Assembly (NCBI GenBank): GCA_047973225.1
Contig: JBKEBQ010000035.1
Span: 65,521-129,520 of the forward strand
Length of the DNA stretch: 64,000 nt
From: JBKEBQ01 sp047973225
GTDB taxonomy: Bacteria; Bacillota_I; Bacilli_A; Erysipelotrichales; Erysipelotrichaceae
Direction of reading: 5' to 3'
Shown here: positions 33,590 to 43,305 of the stretch, one piece after another
Position numbering within the stretch: position 1 is the first letter of the stretch
How the letters are laid out: each line of letters opens with the position of its first letter
The notes under the pieces: generated by a model
What the model was told of the DNA's origin: nothing
Databases searched by the model: none
The model's input: the letters and a program-made list of their open reading frames with translations, nothing else
Program-made: the position numbers and the translations under genes

Positions 33590-35694
33590 ATCCTCCTTTC
33601 GTTTTTTTCAAATTCTTTTATATAATCCACTATATCTTGTGGATATATAGCCGTATTCATACAATGATAAAATGACTTTTCCTCCAATAAGCTAACCAAA
33701 TCAGATAAGGCTTGTAAGTGCGCATTACCATTTAAGGTCGCAAGCATAAATACATACTTCACCGGATCATTTTGAACATTACCAAAATTCACAGGATCTT
33801 CTAAAACAGCAAGTGATATAGCGGTTTTGTATACTCCTTCTTGATTGTTGGCATGCGGCAACGCCACTCCTTTTGTAATTACTATGTATGGTCCTACATC
33901 TTTTACATTATCTATGGTTGCATTAATATAAGACATACTAATAACACCTTGCTTTTGTAAAGTGCTCCCCGCTTCACGAATCGCACTAGTCCACGTTTTT
34001 GCTCCAACATTTAAACGGATATATTCCTTTTTCAAAACATCACTTAACATCAATTTTCCCTCCGTATTCATATCTTTTTTTTCTTTCAAAATTGTTTTAA
34101 TATTTACAACCAACGCATCGTCTGTGTAAGCACTGCCAAACGTTTGCACCTCACGGATGATTTTTTTAATTGTTTTTTCATCTATGATTATTTCTGTTCG
34201 TTTAGGAATAGCAGTGAATCCACGCTCAAGCAATGCATATTGAATTTTTAACACTTCATCTTCCCTCACCATAGGACTTACAACAATACATTGATGCCTA
34301 GTTTTCATTGGAATCGTCGAAATAATCAGATCGACAAAGTGATTTTTTAAATATGATTGCGCTAAATGCTTGGAATAAACGCCCACAATTTCAAAATCAA
34401 ATAGTGTTTTTATTCGGTTGAACACGATCTTTGAAGTACCTTCTCCAGTAGAACAAACGATCAACACTAAAGGTTTTCCAAGCCATTTTTCTTTGGTTTT
34501 TTCATATGCAACGGCAAAATGTAAGACAATATACGAAAGTTCATCTATTACTATCTCTTTTTGAAGCAAACTTTGAATATCCATAATGTATTTTTTCACT
34601 ACTTTGAAAATCTCTTCATATTGTGCAAATAAAGATTCTTTTAATGGATTTTCTACATACTCCCCCTGTTTCAACCTTTTCCAAGCTACACTGAAATGCG
34701 ATATCAATCCATTTCGCAAACTGCGATCCTGTTCTACGTCAATATGTAAATCAAGACACACTTGATGGATTAATTTTGTAATCATAAGCTGTAATAAAAT
34801 AAATTCTTTATGTTCAAATTCATGTAAGTGTTGACTCGCATCTACTATGTGAAAAAGTATATAGCGTACTTCCTCTGCAGGTAGCTGCAAAGAAAATCTA
34901 ACATTTAGTTTATCAATAACTTTTTTCGCCAATTTATATGCAATATCATCCCGATAATTTATTTTTACCTCATTTTCGTATATATAATTTTTATCCTCAT
35001 CTCGACTTCTTTCGATGGCTAATGCCAAATGCAAAACTAATCCTTCAAATGCTACATCAGACAAGTAAAATTTTTCTTCGTTTTCACAAGCAATTACAAT
35101 TTCTCGGATTTCTTTAATTTTTGCATATTTGAAATAACGTTCATATTGTGCAATATCATCTCTCCCCTTTTGCGATGCATCCTCCTTACGAATCACAAGA
35201 GAAATCAACTTGCGCCTTTTATACTCATCTTCCTGTATCCTAATACCCCGACTTTTTTTTGACTGAAATTCGACATGATGTTCTTCGCACCATATTTTCA
35301 ATTGCGCCAAGTCGCTATTGATAGTTCCGCGACTTACAAATAGCTCATCGCTCAACTTTTGAATAGTCGTATAATCGTGTTGATGTAATAGCCTTAATAG
35401 AATAAACAATAAACGCTCCTTAGCAGACATCTTGTAAACATAATAATCATTAAAGGATAAGTGATTTACTTGCTCGACTTCCTCTAACTTTTCTTTTCCA
35501 GAACAATATTTAATTTTACTATTGATGATTTTTATATATGTTTGTAAATGATTTGCATTCAAATAATCGTTTATCGCCTGAATATCGTTACGAACTGTTT
35601 TCTCACTAACCTCAAAATTCATGGCAACGTTTCTAATTGTTTCTACTTTTATTTTCATCATTTTTTTTAATATTAATTTTTGTCTTAGTTTCAT
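33586..35694 (-). CDS. PRD-type regulator fused to an EIIA domain
   Basis: This protein has about 702 residues. Domains in order are a DeoR/HTH-type and a second HTH segment (residues about 1-140), two PRDs (about 180-400), a IIB-like domain ('LVLIVCSTGEGTSK' near 410) and a C-terminal EIIA of the fructose/ascorbate type with 'GVALPHANNQEG'. No separate IIA gene is present, so this domain may supply the EIIA function for the ascorbate-type PTS. It is the first gene of the operon. Of the in-frame starts, the ATG at 35694 gives a normal N-terminus (MKLRQKLI). Confidence 0.88.
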   Translation of the reverse strand: MKLRQKLILKKMMKIKVETIRNVAMNFEVSEKTVRNDIQAINDYLNANHLQTYIKIINSKIKYCSGKEKLEEVEQVNHLSFNDYYVYKMSAKERLLFILLRLLHQHDYTTIQKLSDELFVSRGTINSDLAQLKIWCEEHHVEFQSKKSRGIRIQEDEYKRRKLISLVIRKEDASQKGRDDIAQYERYFKYAKIKEIREIVIACENEEKFYLSDVAFEGLVLHLALAIERSRDEDKNYIYENEVKINYRDDIAYKLAKKVIDKLNVRFSLQLPAEEVRYILFHIVDASQHLHEFEHKEFILLQLMITKLIHQVCLDLHIDVEQDRSLRNGLISHFSVAWKRLKQGEYVENPLKESLFAQYEEIFKVVKKYIMDIQSLLQKEIVIDELSYIVLHFAVAYEKTKEKWLGKPLVLIVCSTGEGTSKIVFNRIKTLFDFEIVGVYSKHLAQSYLKNHFVDLIISTIPMKTRHQCIVVSPMVREDEVLKIQYALLERGFTAIPKRTEIIIDEKTIKKIIREVQTFGSAYTDDALVVNIKTILKEKKDMNTEGKLMLSDVLKKEYIRLNVGAKTWTSAIREAGSTLQKQGVISMSYINATIDNVKDVGPYIVITKGVALPHANNQEGVYKTAISLAVLEDPVNFGNVQNDPVKYVFMLATLNGNAHLQALSDLVSLLEEKSFYHCMNTAIYPQDIVDYIKEFEKNERRI

Positions 35695-35894
35695 AATTAC
35701 CACACCCCCATTGTATTCATAATGTAATTTCCTATAAAGTACAGTTTATTTCCATTTTTTTTAAAAAAAATTGTACTAACCCACCTTCTAACTCTGCATT
35801 GTATAGTACCTACTAGATAAAAATCGAATAATTGAATGCCCAAAACGAATCTAGTAAATTTAAAAAAAGGATTCATTTTATTTTGCATATACAA

Positions 35895-35920
35895 TAAAAA
35901 AAGATCGAAATCATTCGATC
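35895..35920 (-). terminator. raiA terminator
   Basis: A 7-bp stem (GATCGAA / TTCGATC) with a 4-base loop is followed by seven T's on the minus strand. Confidence 0.85.
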
Positions 35921-35948
35921 CCGACCTTATATTCTGACATAAATCCTT

Positions 35949-36476
35949 TTATTCCGTTTCAATACATCCATATCCGCCATCGTGGCGCTTATATACTACA
36001 GAAATATTATCAGTATCTTCATCCGTATACACGAAGAAAGAATGCCCTAACATCTCCATGCGCATAATTGCCTCATCTAAATCCATATTGTCTGGATAAA
36101 TACGTTTTGTACGAACAACTTCACTATCCAACAATTCTTCATTAATGTCTTCTTCAAAAAAAGATTCCGCTAAGCCATCTTTTCCTCTTCTTGACAATCT
36201 TGTTTTTTGACGTCTAATTTGATCTTCTAATTTATCAACAACCAAATCGATTGCAGCATATAAGTCTTTATCAACAACTTCAGCTCTCAATACTGCGACT
36301 TTTGTCGGAATCGTTACCTCTATTTTTTGTCCACGGGGATACACTCGCACGACAACTTTCGCTTCCGTATCTTCATTAATGATAAAATACTTACTAAGAA
36401 AATTCAATTTTGTCTCAATTTTTTCTGCAATGGCAGGTGTAACTGTGATGTTTTTTCCATAAATTTGTACTTTCAT
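35949..36476 (-). CDS. hpf: ribosome hibernation promoting factor, long form
   Basis: This 175-residue protein dimerises 70S ribosomes into 100S particles during stationary phase. Residues 1-100 form the RaiA/YfiA ribosome-binding domain (MKVQIYGKNITVTPAI). After a charged linker, residues about 118-173 form the dimerisation domain (KRIYPDNMDLDEAIMRMEMLGHSFFVYTDEDT-type segment). An AGGAGG site precedes the start, and a -10 TATAAT lies at 36502-36507. It is monocistronic. Confidence 0.95.
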   Translation of the reverse strand: MKVQIYGKNITVTPAIAEKIETKLNFLSKYFIINEDTEAKVVVRVYPRGQKIEVTIPTKVAVLRAEVVDKDLYAAIDLVVDKLEDQIRRQKTRLSRRGKDGLAESFFEEDINEELLDSEVVRTKRIYPDNMDLDEAIMRMEMLGHSFFVYTDEDTDNISVVYKRHDGGYGCIETE

Positions 36477-36743
36477 AATACTACCTCCTATGTTCCCTTA
36501 TATTATACCTTTATTTTATAAAAAACAACAGTCTTTTTATCTTCATAATTAAAATAACTTAGTGAAATAGATAGGCTATACTAAGTGGACAAAAAAAGCT
36601 TAGAACGAGCGTAATGTATATAACAAAAGAAGACAGCGTATACTATCTTAACCCGATAAAGCCTAAGAAAAAGTATTACAATATATACTGAAAAAGGGCG
36701 TATAAATTATTGCCTTTACTGCATTGCTTACATGCATTGCACA

Positions 36744-36974
36744 TCACTCTTTTGGCGTTACATAATCCCCAATAAAGTCTCTTCTTTCGCTTTTTACACA
36801 AAAAAAGAAGAAACTAACACCACGTTTGATACGAATACTTTCAAAAGGAATTGTTAAACAATCAATATAACCATCATCGAATGGTATGTTTCCTTTTATT
36901 ATAAAACTTTCATAATCCAAATATATATTTAAATCATAACCAATAAATGCATCCATCAAGATGCTTATTATCAT
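36744..36974 (-). CDS. small conserved-looking protein, unknown
   Basis: This is a 76-residue protein with no recognised domain. It has alternating beta-like segments (LNIYLDYESFIIKGNIPF, CLTIPFESIRI). Its start overlaps the stop of the Zn-phospholipase-like gene by 4 bases, which supports translation. It is the last gene of the operon starting at 40811. Confidence 0.45.
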   Translation of the reverse strand: MIISILMDAFIGYDLNIYLDYESFIIKGNIPFDDGYIDCLTIPFESIRIKRGVSFFFFCVKSERRDFIGDYVTPKE

Positions 36975-37945
36975 TTTTTTTCATATATATCGCATTTGTA
37001 TAAACGTTTTTGTGATCCTTTAATCCCATTCGCATACGTTTTATGATCAAGAAACTCTAAAAAAGCCGAGATGTCGTTTGAACTCAGTGCAGCATTCCAT
37101 AAGGCAAGCCCTTTTTTTGCTTCCCTTTTGGCAAATATAAACCGATCATCATGCGTATCATTATAAACTTCGCCACTCACAGGGTGCTTCCATGCGATTC
37201 TGTTTGTATTTAAAACTTCATCGTAATGATCAATTTTTGTGCGTACGATGTTTCCACTGAGTTCCCATTGCTTACGAGCAAGCATTTCTAGTCCTTGTAG
37301 TAAACGGAATTTAAAACCACTAGGATCATGCAAATAACGCTGTACTTTGCGCCAATCAGCAAGTGCCTTGGAAATGTCTTTCGCTTTAATATCTTCATCA
37401 AAACACGCCCGTATCGCATCTTGATACACCAAAGTGATCACTCGCTCGCTATAGCGTCCCAAGCGACAGTTTTCGTAAGTTTTATACCTTTTCACACTTT
37501 TTTTGCGAAATCTTTTTAAATTAATCGTATCCATCATAGATTCTAAACGATGATGATGAGAAGCACTATATGGCTTTCCAAAGCCACTAAAATACACAAC
37601 ATACGGATGCATAACACTATCCAATTGCCAATGTAAATAATGCGCTAACACATATACCTTCATTGCCTCTTTTTGTGCAGTGTCCTCTTGTTTTTGATAG
37701 GTAGTAAGCGCACTTTCATAAAACGCATGAATCGCCTCGCGATGCAATCGTGTACCAAATTTCGCAATGCTTGTATTGGTTTTCTTCCATAAAGGAAACA
37801 CATCATGAAAAAACAAAAAATCAGGACCATTGGTTCCTATGAGATACTCATTTGGATACTTTTTAAACAATTGTTTCAACTGTTCATCTTTTATGTCTTC
37901 AATGACATCTTCTATAAAAATCGTATGGCTAATAATATTCGGCAT
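36971..37945 (-). CDS. zinc-dependent phospholipase C-like domain protein
   Basis: This 324-residue protein starts MPNIISHTIFIED, with the zinc-ligand His in the first residues, and continues with 'GTNGPDFLFFHDV', 'LHREAIHAF' and 'VLAHYLHWQLDSVMHPY'. This series of His and Asp residues is typical of the Zn-dependent PLC/S1-P1 nuclease-like fold. No signal peptide is visible. The ATG at 37945 is spaced correctly from GAGG; an ATG two codons upstream overlaps that site. It lies about 110 bases after a DUF2779-like nuclease gene. The substrate is unknown. Confidence 0.75.
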   Translation of the reverse strand: MPNIISHTIFIEDVIEDIKDEQLKQLFKKYPNEYLIGTNGPDFLFFHDVFPLWKKTNTSIAKFGTRLHREAIHAFYESALTTYQKQEDTAQKEAMKVYVLAHYLHWQLDSVMHPYVVYFSGFGKPYSASHHHRLESMMDTINLKRFRKKSVKRYKTYENCRLGRYSERVITLVYQDAIRACFDEDIKAKDISKALADWRKVQRYLHDPSGFKFRLLQGLEMLARKQWELSGNIVRTKIDHYDEVLNTNRIAWKHPVSGEVYNDTHDDRFIFAKREAKKGLALWNAALSSNDISAFLEFLDHKTYANGIKGSQKRLYKCDIYEKK

Positions 37946-38056
37946 AAACATTCCTCTTTTGTTTTATTATAAGATACACCCGCGTAGCACTCCTAGACAC
38001 TTGACTAAGGTTTGTAATGGACAAATACCTATCCTTGCAAACTTTTCTCTCTAAGA

Positions 38057-39505
38057 TTATTCCATTAATTGCTTTTTTATCCAATGAAAAAGCAAATACA
38101 TAGCATAGGTATCCATTGCACAATATTGCAATAAATTTTCAACCACTTTTTCATTTTCATCGGATTCCAAACCTTTATAACTTTGAACCGCTTGTAAACC
38201 ATGGGATATTGCTAAGTCTTCATAAGAATAGTCGGTAAAGATAGATACTAGTTTTTTCAATGAATAGGATCCTGCCATTTTGTTGTCATAGATCAAACCA
38301 CTGCTAAAAGGTATTGCCAAATCCACCATTCGCTCCCAAATCGCTTGCAATTGCTTTGCATATTGTGGATATTGTTTTGCCAATTGACATAAGCGTAGTT
38401 TTTCTGCGCCTTCAACATTAAAACATAAAATACTTCCCGTCTTTGGAATATCCGCCAACAGCTGTTCAATAAAGGCAACCCGACAGTCTTCTTTACCAAG
38501 AAACTCTTTATGTAGTAAAGCTTGTTGATGTTGATGCTCAATATGCAAAGAATACTGAAAGACCAAAACATCGTAAGGTTTCATATTTGCGTACGGTGGA
38601 AAAGCAAAAGTCTCCCACTCAAAGTCTAAATAGGATATGGGATATTGGATATCTGATACAAACTTGTGGAGTGCAGGTTGATCAAAAAAACATTTGTCAC
38701 TACGTGCAGCCATATATTGCGCATATTGATGACGAGTTCCTTCAATTTGTGAAAAATCAATATCTTCAATATAGTGAATACCTTGCTTGTATAAGCTAAA
38801 CTTATGGGCACTTGAAACCAGATGAAAAATACTCGTATGCGCATCCTCTGCAAAACACATATCAAAAAAAACGCATTTATTACGGCGTGTACAAAGCGGC
38901 GTTCGCTCCACTGGCATATCCTTACATACTTCTACTTTTTTCATTGCTTTTAAGATTGGTGATACATCTCTTTTTCGCTTTTCAATCAGTTGTTGTAAGC
39001 TTGCAGAAGGTTTATTGCTCGCGTTATACAGGTGTGTTACCTCTTGTAAAAGCGCATCCGCAATAAGTTGATCCTGACGCACATATGTGGATACTAAATG
39101 AAAAACACTTACTTGGCTAATCTTTATTTGCAGTTTTTCCAATACCCACAACGTATCTGCTATCGTCGTCGCTTCGCTTTCCTTGGGGAAACAGCTTGCA
39201 TACAGAAAAGATAATATATATCCATACTTTGTTTTCCGCAACAATGGTGCTTTTACACGTAAGCCATCATATACAAACCGTACATTAAAAAAAGTGTCAT
39301 AATTTTTTTCTTGTTTGAAAAACATTTCATTTGTTTCGTTGCGTGAACCAATAAAACATTGTTTCGCATGCAGCTTTTCTTGTACCAATGCAACCATCGA
39401 TTCATTATAAATCACAAACGGATAAAAGGGTTGTGGATGATGAAGAGCATTCCAAAACTTTTTTTTGCATCGTTCAAAATTCTTTATATCTGATAAATGT
39501 CTCAT
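38057..39505 (-). CDS. DUF2779-like protein, putative DEDD-type nuclease with cysteine cluster
   Basis: This is a 482-residue protein. The C-terminal half looks like an RNase H-fold 3'-5' exonuclease: 'ISYLDFEWETF' (D-x-E), 'ILCFNVEGAEK', and 'LLQYCAMDTYAMY' near the end. The middle has four cysteines (C-x8-C, 'RRNKCVFFDMC'), as in Cas4/AddB-like iron-sulphur nucleases. DUF2779 proteins share this layout. It starts right after the WYL regulator gene stop. A role in nucleic acid processing or defence is possible but not shown. Confidence 0.65.
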   Translation of the reverse strand: MRHLSDIKNFERCKKKFWNALHHPQPFYPFVIYNESMVALVQEKLHAKQCFIGSRNETNEMFFKQEKNYDTFFNVRFVYDGLRVKAPLLRKTKYGYILSFLYASCFPKESEATTIADTLWVLEKLQIKISQVSVFHLVSTYVRQDQLIADALLQEVTHLYNASNKPSASLQQLIEKRKRDVSPILKAMKKVEVCKDMPVERTPLCTRRNKCVFFDMCFAEDAHTSIFHLVSSAHKFSLYKQGIHYIEDIDFSQIEGTRHQYAQYMAARSDKCFFDQPALHKFVSDIQYPISYLDFEWETFAFPPYANMKPYDVLVFQYSLHIEHQHQQALLHKEFLGKEDCRVAFIEQLLADIPKTGSILCFNVEGAEKLRLCQLAKQYPQYAKQLQAIWERMVDLAIPFSSGLIYDNKMAGSYSLKKLVSIFTDYSYEDLAISHGLQAVQSYKGLESDENEKVVENLLQYCAMDTYAMYLLFHWIKKQLME

Positions 39506-39506
39506 G

Positions 39507-40451
39507 TTATGTATTATACCACAGCAATGTTTGCTTTAAACTAGAAATTATTTCATCACGGATTTCCGGTGGTTCTATCACCTTACAAAAAGCACCCAAT
39601 GATTGCACAAACGACACCACTCTTGCCTTGTTTTCCATCTTAAATTCAACATATAAAACATCATCTTTTAGTTGTTGTGAATGTTGCATCCCAAGTGATG
39701 TTTCTGCCAATAGTTTTGCTTGTTGTCCATACACCTCTAATTTCACATGATATACATCTTTCAATAATCCTTGTTTTCCCATATGTTTTGATAATTGAAA
39801 ATCGTGATCTCTTGTAAACCTTGTCGTGGTTAACTTTACATCTTTCATCCGCAGTTCACTTAACTTAAAAAACTTAAATGCATGCTGTTTATGCACACTA
39901 ACATCATATGCCAATACATAAACCCCATCTTCGCTATAAACACACTCATAAGGTTGTATAAGGCGTTGTTCAAAGCTTCTTGCCTGCAAACTACGATACT
40001 GCATGGAAATGCATACTCTTTGCTGTTTTGCAACTTGCATTTGCTTTAAAAAATATTTATCTTTTTGATATGTAAAACGATGTTCGACATAGATAAGTTC
40101 TTCTTCATGAATAGGGTGTCTTAAACTATTTTTAATTTTGATCAATGCATTTTCATAATCTTTTAAAAAAGTATAATTGTAATTTTTCAGAAAATATTTC
40201 ACATCTTGTAGTGCCCCTGCCTCATTTTCATCTAATGCAATGCAGGGGATTAAATACTCATGCAACAATCGATATCCTCCATATTTGCCGCGAATCGTCT
40301 CAATACGATAACCTGCAATTTCCAACTCTTTTTTATATTCCACAATATTGCGAACATTACATTCCAAGTAGGTTGCCAACGCTTCTCGACTAACAAGATC
40401 ATTAGCCTTTAAATAATTTAACATTTTTATGGTTAAAGCTGTACGATTCAT
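39507..40451 (-). CDS. WYL-domain transcriptional regulator
   Basis: This 314-residue regulator has an N-terminal winged helix (residues about 1-60, 'SREALATYLECNVRNIVEYKKELEIAGY') and a WYL-like ligand domain (about 130-300) with 'YECVYSEDGVYVLAYDV'. WYL regulators often control defence or DNA-repair genes and sense nucleic acid fragments. It lies between an ankyrin-type gene and the DUF2779-like nuclease gene in one operon. Its AGGAGG site sits over the end of the ankyrin gene. Confidence 0.85.
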   Translation of the reverse strand: MNRTALTIKMLNYLKANDLVSREALATYLECNVRNIVEYKKELEIAGYRIETIRGKYGGYRLLHEYLIPCIALDENEAGALQDVKYFLKNYNYTFLKDYENALIKIKNSLRHPIHEEELIYVEHRFTYQKDKYFLKQMQVAKQQRVCISMQYRSLQARSFEQRLIQPYECVYSEDGVYVLAYDVSVHKQHAFKFFKLSELRMKDVKLTTTRFTRDHDFQLSKHMGKQGLLKDVYHVKLEVYGQQAKLLAETSLGMQHSQQLKDDVLYVEFKMENKARVVSFVQSLGAFCKVIEPPEIRDEIISSLKQTLLWYNT

Positions 40452-40460
40452 GCCATCCTC

Positions 40461-40811
40461 CTATGATTCAAAATGTAAACTTGTTGGCGCAAATCGTGAA
40501 GGGTATTCACCAAAAATTGCTTTTGCTTTGTATGCTTTTGGCACTATCCCTTGAAAAATCAAAGGCCAAACCATCTCACCAAATCCAGATTCTAAGGCAA
40601 ATCCCAAAGCCTCTGATGTTTGTGTTGCCCCATGTGCAATCAACATATTCACAAGTTCCATATTTTCTAAATATACCGCATGGACTAAGATTGGATATCC
40701 ATTAAACAACCAATTGGGATCTGCACCTGCCAAAATTGCACACTTCACGCCTGCACAATCTTCTTCCCATACAGCATTGATCAATTCTTTCGCTAATAAT
40801 GTTTCTTTCAT
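40461..40811 (-). CDS. ankyrin-repeat protein
   Basis: This 116-residue protein has two or three ankyrin repeats: 'CAILAGADPNWLFNGYPILVHAV' and 'NMELVNMLIAHGA' follow the 33-residue pattern. The ATG at 40811 is seven bases after AAGGAG. It heads the ankyrin-WYL-nuclease operon. Ankyrin repeats mediate protein binding; partner unknown. Confidence 0.75.
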   Translation of the reverse strand: MKETLLAKELINAVWEEDCAGVKCAILAGADPNWLFNGYPILVHAVYLENMELVNMLIAHGATQTSEALGFALESGFGEMVWPLIFQGIVPKAYKAKAIFGEYPSRFAPTSLHFES

Positions 40812-40894
40812 AATGTCATCTCCTTCGTATGACATCATCATACACCCTATTGTAACATTATTTATGTAACATTAAAATATTTCTTTATTTTCAT

Positions 40895-40929
40895 AAAAAA
40901 AGATGAAAAATCTTAAATTTTTTCACCTT
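40895..40929 (-). terminator. coaD operon terminator
   Basis: AAGGTGAAAAA pairs with TTTTTCATCTT on the minus strand across a short loop and is followed by T's. It ends the ftsW-rsmD-coaD operon. Confidence 0.75.
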
Positions 40930-40931
40930 GG

Positions 40932-41411
40932 CTACTTTTTATATTTTTCTTTCAGCTTTGCGCTTACACATGCATCTACGAATGCACTCACATCCTGCCC
41001 ATAGGATGCCATTTCTTTAATATTGGAGCTCGATAGAAAAGAAAACTGGGGTTTGGATAATAAAAAACAGGTTTCAATATTGCCATCAATCCACATATTG
41101 GCTGTTGCATTCTGTAATTCATATTCATAGTCTACGACGGCACGAATCCCACGAATCATGACTTGCGCTTTTTGTTCATGCGCATATACAACACTCATGC
41201 CTTTGCCTATATCGCAAACAACATTATCAATGTGCGCACATACTTCTTTCATCATAACAAGGCGCTCTTCTTTTTCAAATAGACTTTTCTTTACAGGATT
41301 TTGCATAATAACTACAATCACTTCATCAAACAACTTTGCTGCTCTTTCAATAATGTCCAAATGGCCTTTTGTAATCGGATCAAACGTCCCTGGATAAATT
41401 GCTTTTCTCAT
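40932..41411 (-). CDS. coaD: phosphopantetheine adenylyltransferase
   Basis: CoaD makes dephospho-CoA from phosphopantetheine and ATP. The nucleotide-binding motif PGTFDPITKGH is at residues 7-17, and the late motif 'FLSSSNIKEM' replaces ISSTxIR. The 159-residue length is normal. The start overlaps the rsmD stop (TGATG). The ftsW-rsmD-coaD order is common in Bacillota. Confidence 0.96.
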   Translation of the reverse strand: MRKAIYPGTFDPITKGHLDIIERAAKLFDEVIVVIMQNPVKKSLFEKEERLVMMKEVCAHIDNVVCDIGKGMSVVYAHEQKAQVMIRGIRAVVDYEYELQNATANMWIDGNIETCFLLSKPQFSFLSSSNIKEMASYGQDVSAFVDACVSAKLKEKYKK

Positions 41412-41959
41412 CATTCTCCCCCTTTATAAAATGTTAACTTTGTTTTTCGGTAATTTTTTTCTTTGTATTGTTTGAAAGATTGATAAGATGCCTCTTCCCA
41501 AACATTATCGCCACTTTCTACAACCATAATGCCTCCCTTTAGAAGCATATGATGCTTATCAATCCATAATAAAATATGTTTTATGTCTTCAAAGGCATAC
41601 GGTGGATCAATATAAATAAAGGCATAACGCTTCGTTTTCAACTGTTCCAAAGCAATTGTATAATCACTTGCATAGACCTTCATTTCTTCATGAATATGTA
41701 AACTTTCCATATTCCTTTTGATAACCTGTAGTGCACCATTATGACATTCAATCGCATCTACTCGTTTCGCACCTCTAGATAACGCTTCCAAAGCAATGGC
41801 ACCACTCCCACAAAATACATCCAATACATGCCCATCAAAAAAGCAGTTGTTGATACTTGAAAAGACGGCTCCGCGTACTTTGTCACTTGTAGGTCTTGTT
41901 TGTTTTCCTGCTAGGGTTTGAATGTTTCGTGAGCGATAGACTCCTGCAATAACTCTCAT
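41411..41959 (-). CDS. rsmD: 16S rRNA (guanine(966)-N(2))-methyltransferase
   Basis: RsmD methylates G966 of 16S rRNA. The SAM-binding 'VLDVFCGSGAIALEALSRGA' is near residue 45 and the catalytic motif appears as YIDPPYAF. I chose the ATG at 41959 with a GAGGAAAAGAAGC site; it gives the usual start MRVIAG. A longer frame to 42037 lies inside ftsW. It is coupled to coaD. Confidence 0.95.
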   Translation of the reverse strand: MRVIAGVYRSRNIQTLAGKQTRPTSDKVRGAVFSSINNCFFDGHVLDVFCGSGAIALEALSRGAKRVDAIECHNGALQVIKRNMESLHIHEEMKVYASDYTIALEQLKTKRYAFIYIDPPYAFEDIKHILLWIDKHHMLLKGGIMVVESGDNVWEEASYQSFKQYKEKNYRKTKLTFYKGGE

Positions 41960-43194
41960 GCTTCTTTTCCTCTGATTCTTTTTTCTTTTAATGGACGCTG
42001 ATGTTGTCGATTGTGAAGGGCAACCATCGCTTGGCAAATTCCTAACAATATTGAAATTGCCAATATGGAAGTTCCTCCAGAGGACATAAACAATAATGGT
42101 ACGCCCGTCAAAGGAATAAGACCACTAATACCACCTACATTAAAAATAAAATGAATCGATAAATATGTCATGGTTCCAATCAAGACAATACGATAGCCAT
42201 CTTGTTTGATGCGTCTTGCATGATGCAAGAGACGATATATAATAACCCCATATAAAAGACATAGCAGTCCAAACCCAAAAATCCCCAATTCTTCAATCAC
42301 AATTGCCAAAATAAAATCAGATTGTGCTTCTGGTAAATACCCATATTTATACACCGATCCACCATAACCTACTCCGAACAAGCCACCTCTAGAAATCGCA
42401 AACAAGCTATACATAACATTATAGCCTGTTCCATATTTATCCAAAAAAGGATTAGCTGCATTGGTAAATCGCTTGGCTTTATATGAATTTTCACCAAATA
42501 TTTTTTCAATAATGGATAGTCCACCATCCGTAAAAATGAAAAAGAAAATAAGCGCAAATGCCACAATCGAAATCAAAATTAAAATGCGTTGCATTTTGGT
42601 AATGCTTCGATTGCTTGGCACAAAAAAACAAACATAAAACAACATTAGTAGAACCATAGCACTTCCCATATCTGGTTGCAATAAAATAATACCTGTAAAA
42701 ATTGTCAAATACACAAGTGGTAAGCGAAGGTATCGAAAAGCTCCAACACGTGTATGAAAACCATTGGCATTAAAGCCAAGCAAAACAATCAAATATACTT
42801 TGGCAAGTTCTGCTGGTTGCAAAGAAAATCCAGCGATTTGTAGCCAAGCTTTAGATCCCTTAATACCAGTAGTAAACAATGTCAGTACTAATAAAACAAT
42901 GATTCCCACACCTACAATTTGTAAAAGAATCGCAAAATGTTTACTTCTTGCCCACAAAAAATAATTGCGTGCAAAAAAACACATCGCGTAGTAAGATATG
43001 ATAATGAAAATAGCTTGACGAATCATGGCATTGATTACAATTTTTGAGTCTCCTACTTCTTGGGCAGAACCCCCAACAACTGAAAACAACATAATGGATC
43101 CAAATGCCATTAATATGAGGATTGTCAAATGCAAATAACGATCATATCCACTTGGCAATTTGACACTTAAAAAACGTTTTTTAAAATCTTTCAT
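41956..43194 (-). CDS. ftsW: SEDS peptidoglycan glycosyltransferase FtsW
   Basis: This 412-residue protein has about ten TM segments. SEDS family features include 'GIKGSKAWLQIAGFSLQPAELAKVYLIV' with the conserved Trp and PAE, and later 'DFILAIVIEELGIFG', 'GLIPLTGVPLLFMSSGGTS'. FtsW polymerises glycan strands at the septum. The place before rsmD and coaD favours FtsW over RodA. The stop overlaps the rsmD start by 4 bases. Confidence 0.9.
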   Translation of the reverse strand: MKDFKKRFLSVKLPSGYDRYLHLTILILMAFGSIMLFSVVGGSAQEVGDSKIVINAMIRQAIFIIISYYAMCFFARNYFLWARSKHFAILLQIVGVGIIVLLVLTLFTTGIKGSKAWLQIAGFSLQPAELAKVYLIVLLGFNANGFHTRVGAFRYLRLPLVYLTIFTGIILLQPDMGSAMVLLMLFYVCFFVPSNRSITKMQRILILISIVAFALIFFFIFTDGGLSIIEKIFGENSYKAKRFTNAANPFLDKYGTGYNVMYSLFAISRGGLFGVGYGGSVYKYGYLPEAQSDFILAIVIEELGIFGFGLLCLLYGVIIYRLLHHARRIKQDGYRIVLIGTMTYLSIHFIFNVGGISGLIPLTGVPLLFMSSGGTSILAISILLGICQAMVALHNRQHQRPLKEKRIRGKEA

Positions 43195-43305
43195 TCCTAT
43201 GTACTCCTTTTATCATTCTACCTTATTTCAAAACTTTTTTAAATAACGAATCTATTTACTTTCTTTTCTAGACAATTTTGTTAGAATATACACAGGAGAA
43301 AAAAA

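Noticed and set aside
35697..35894. 65-codon minus-strand frame upstream of the PRD regulator
   Set aside because: No ribosome site, low-complexity content, and it overlaps the raiA terminator and the regulator's leader.
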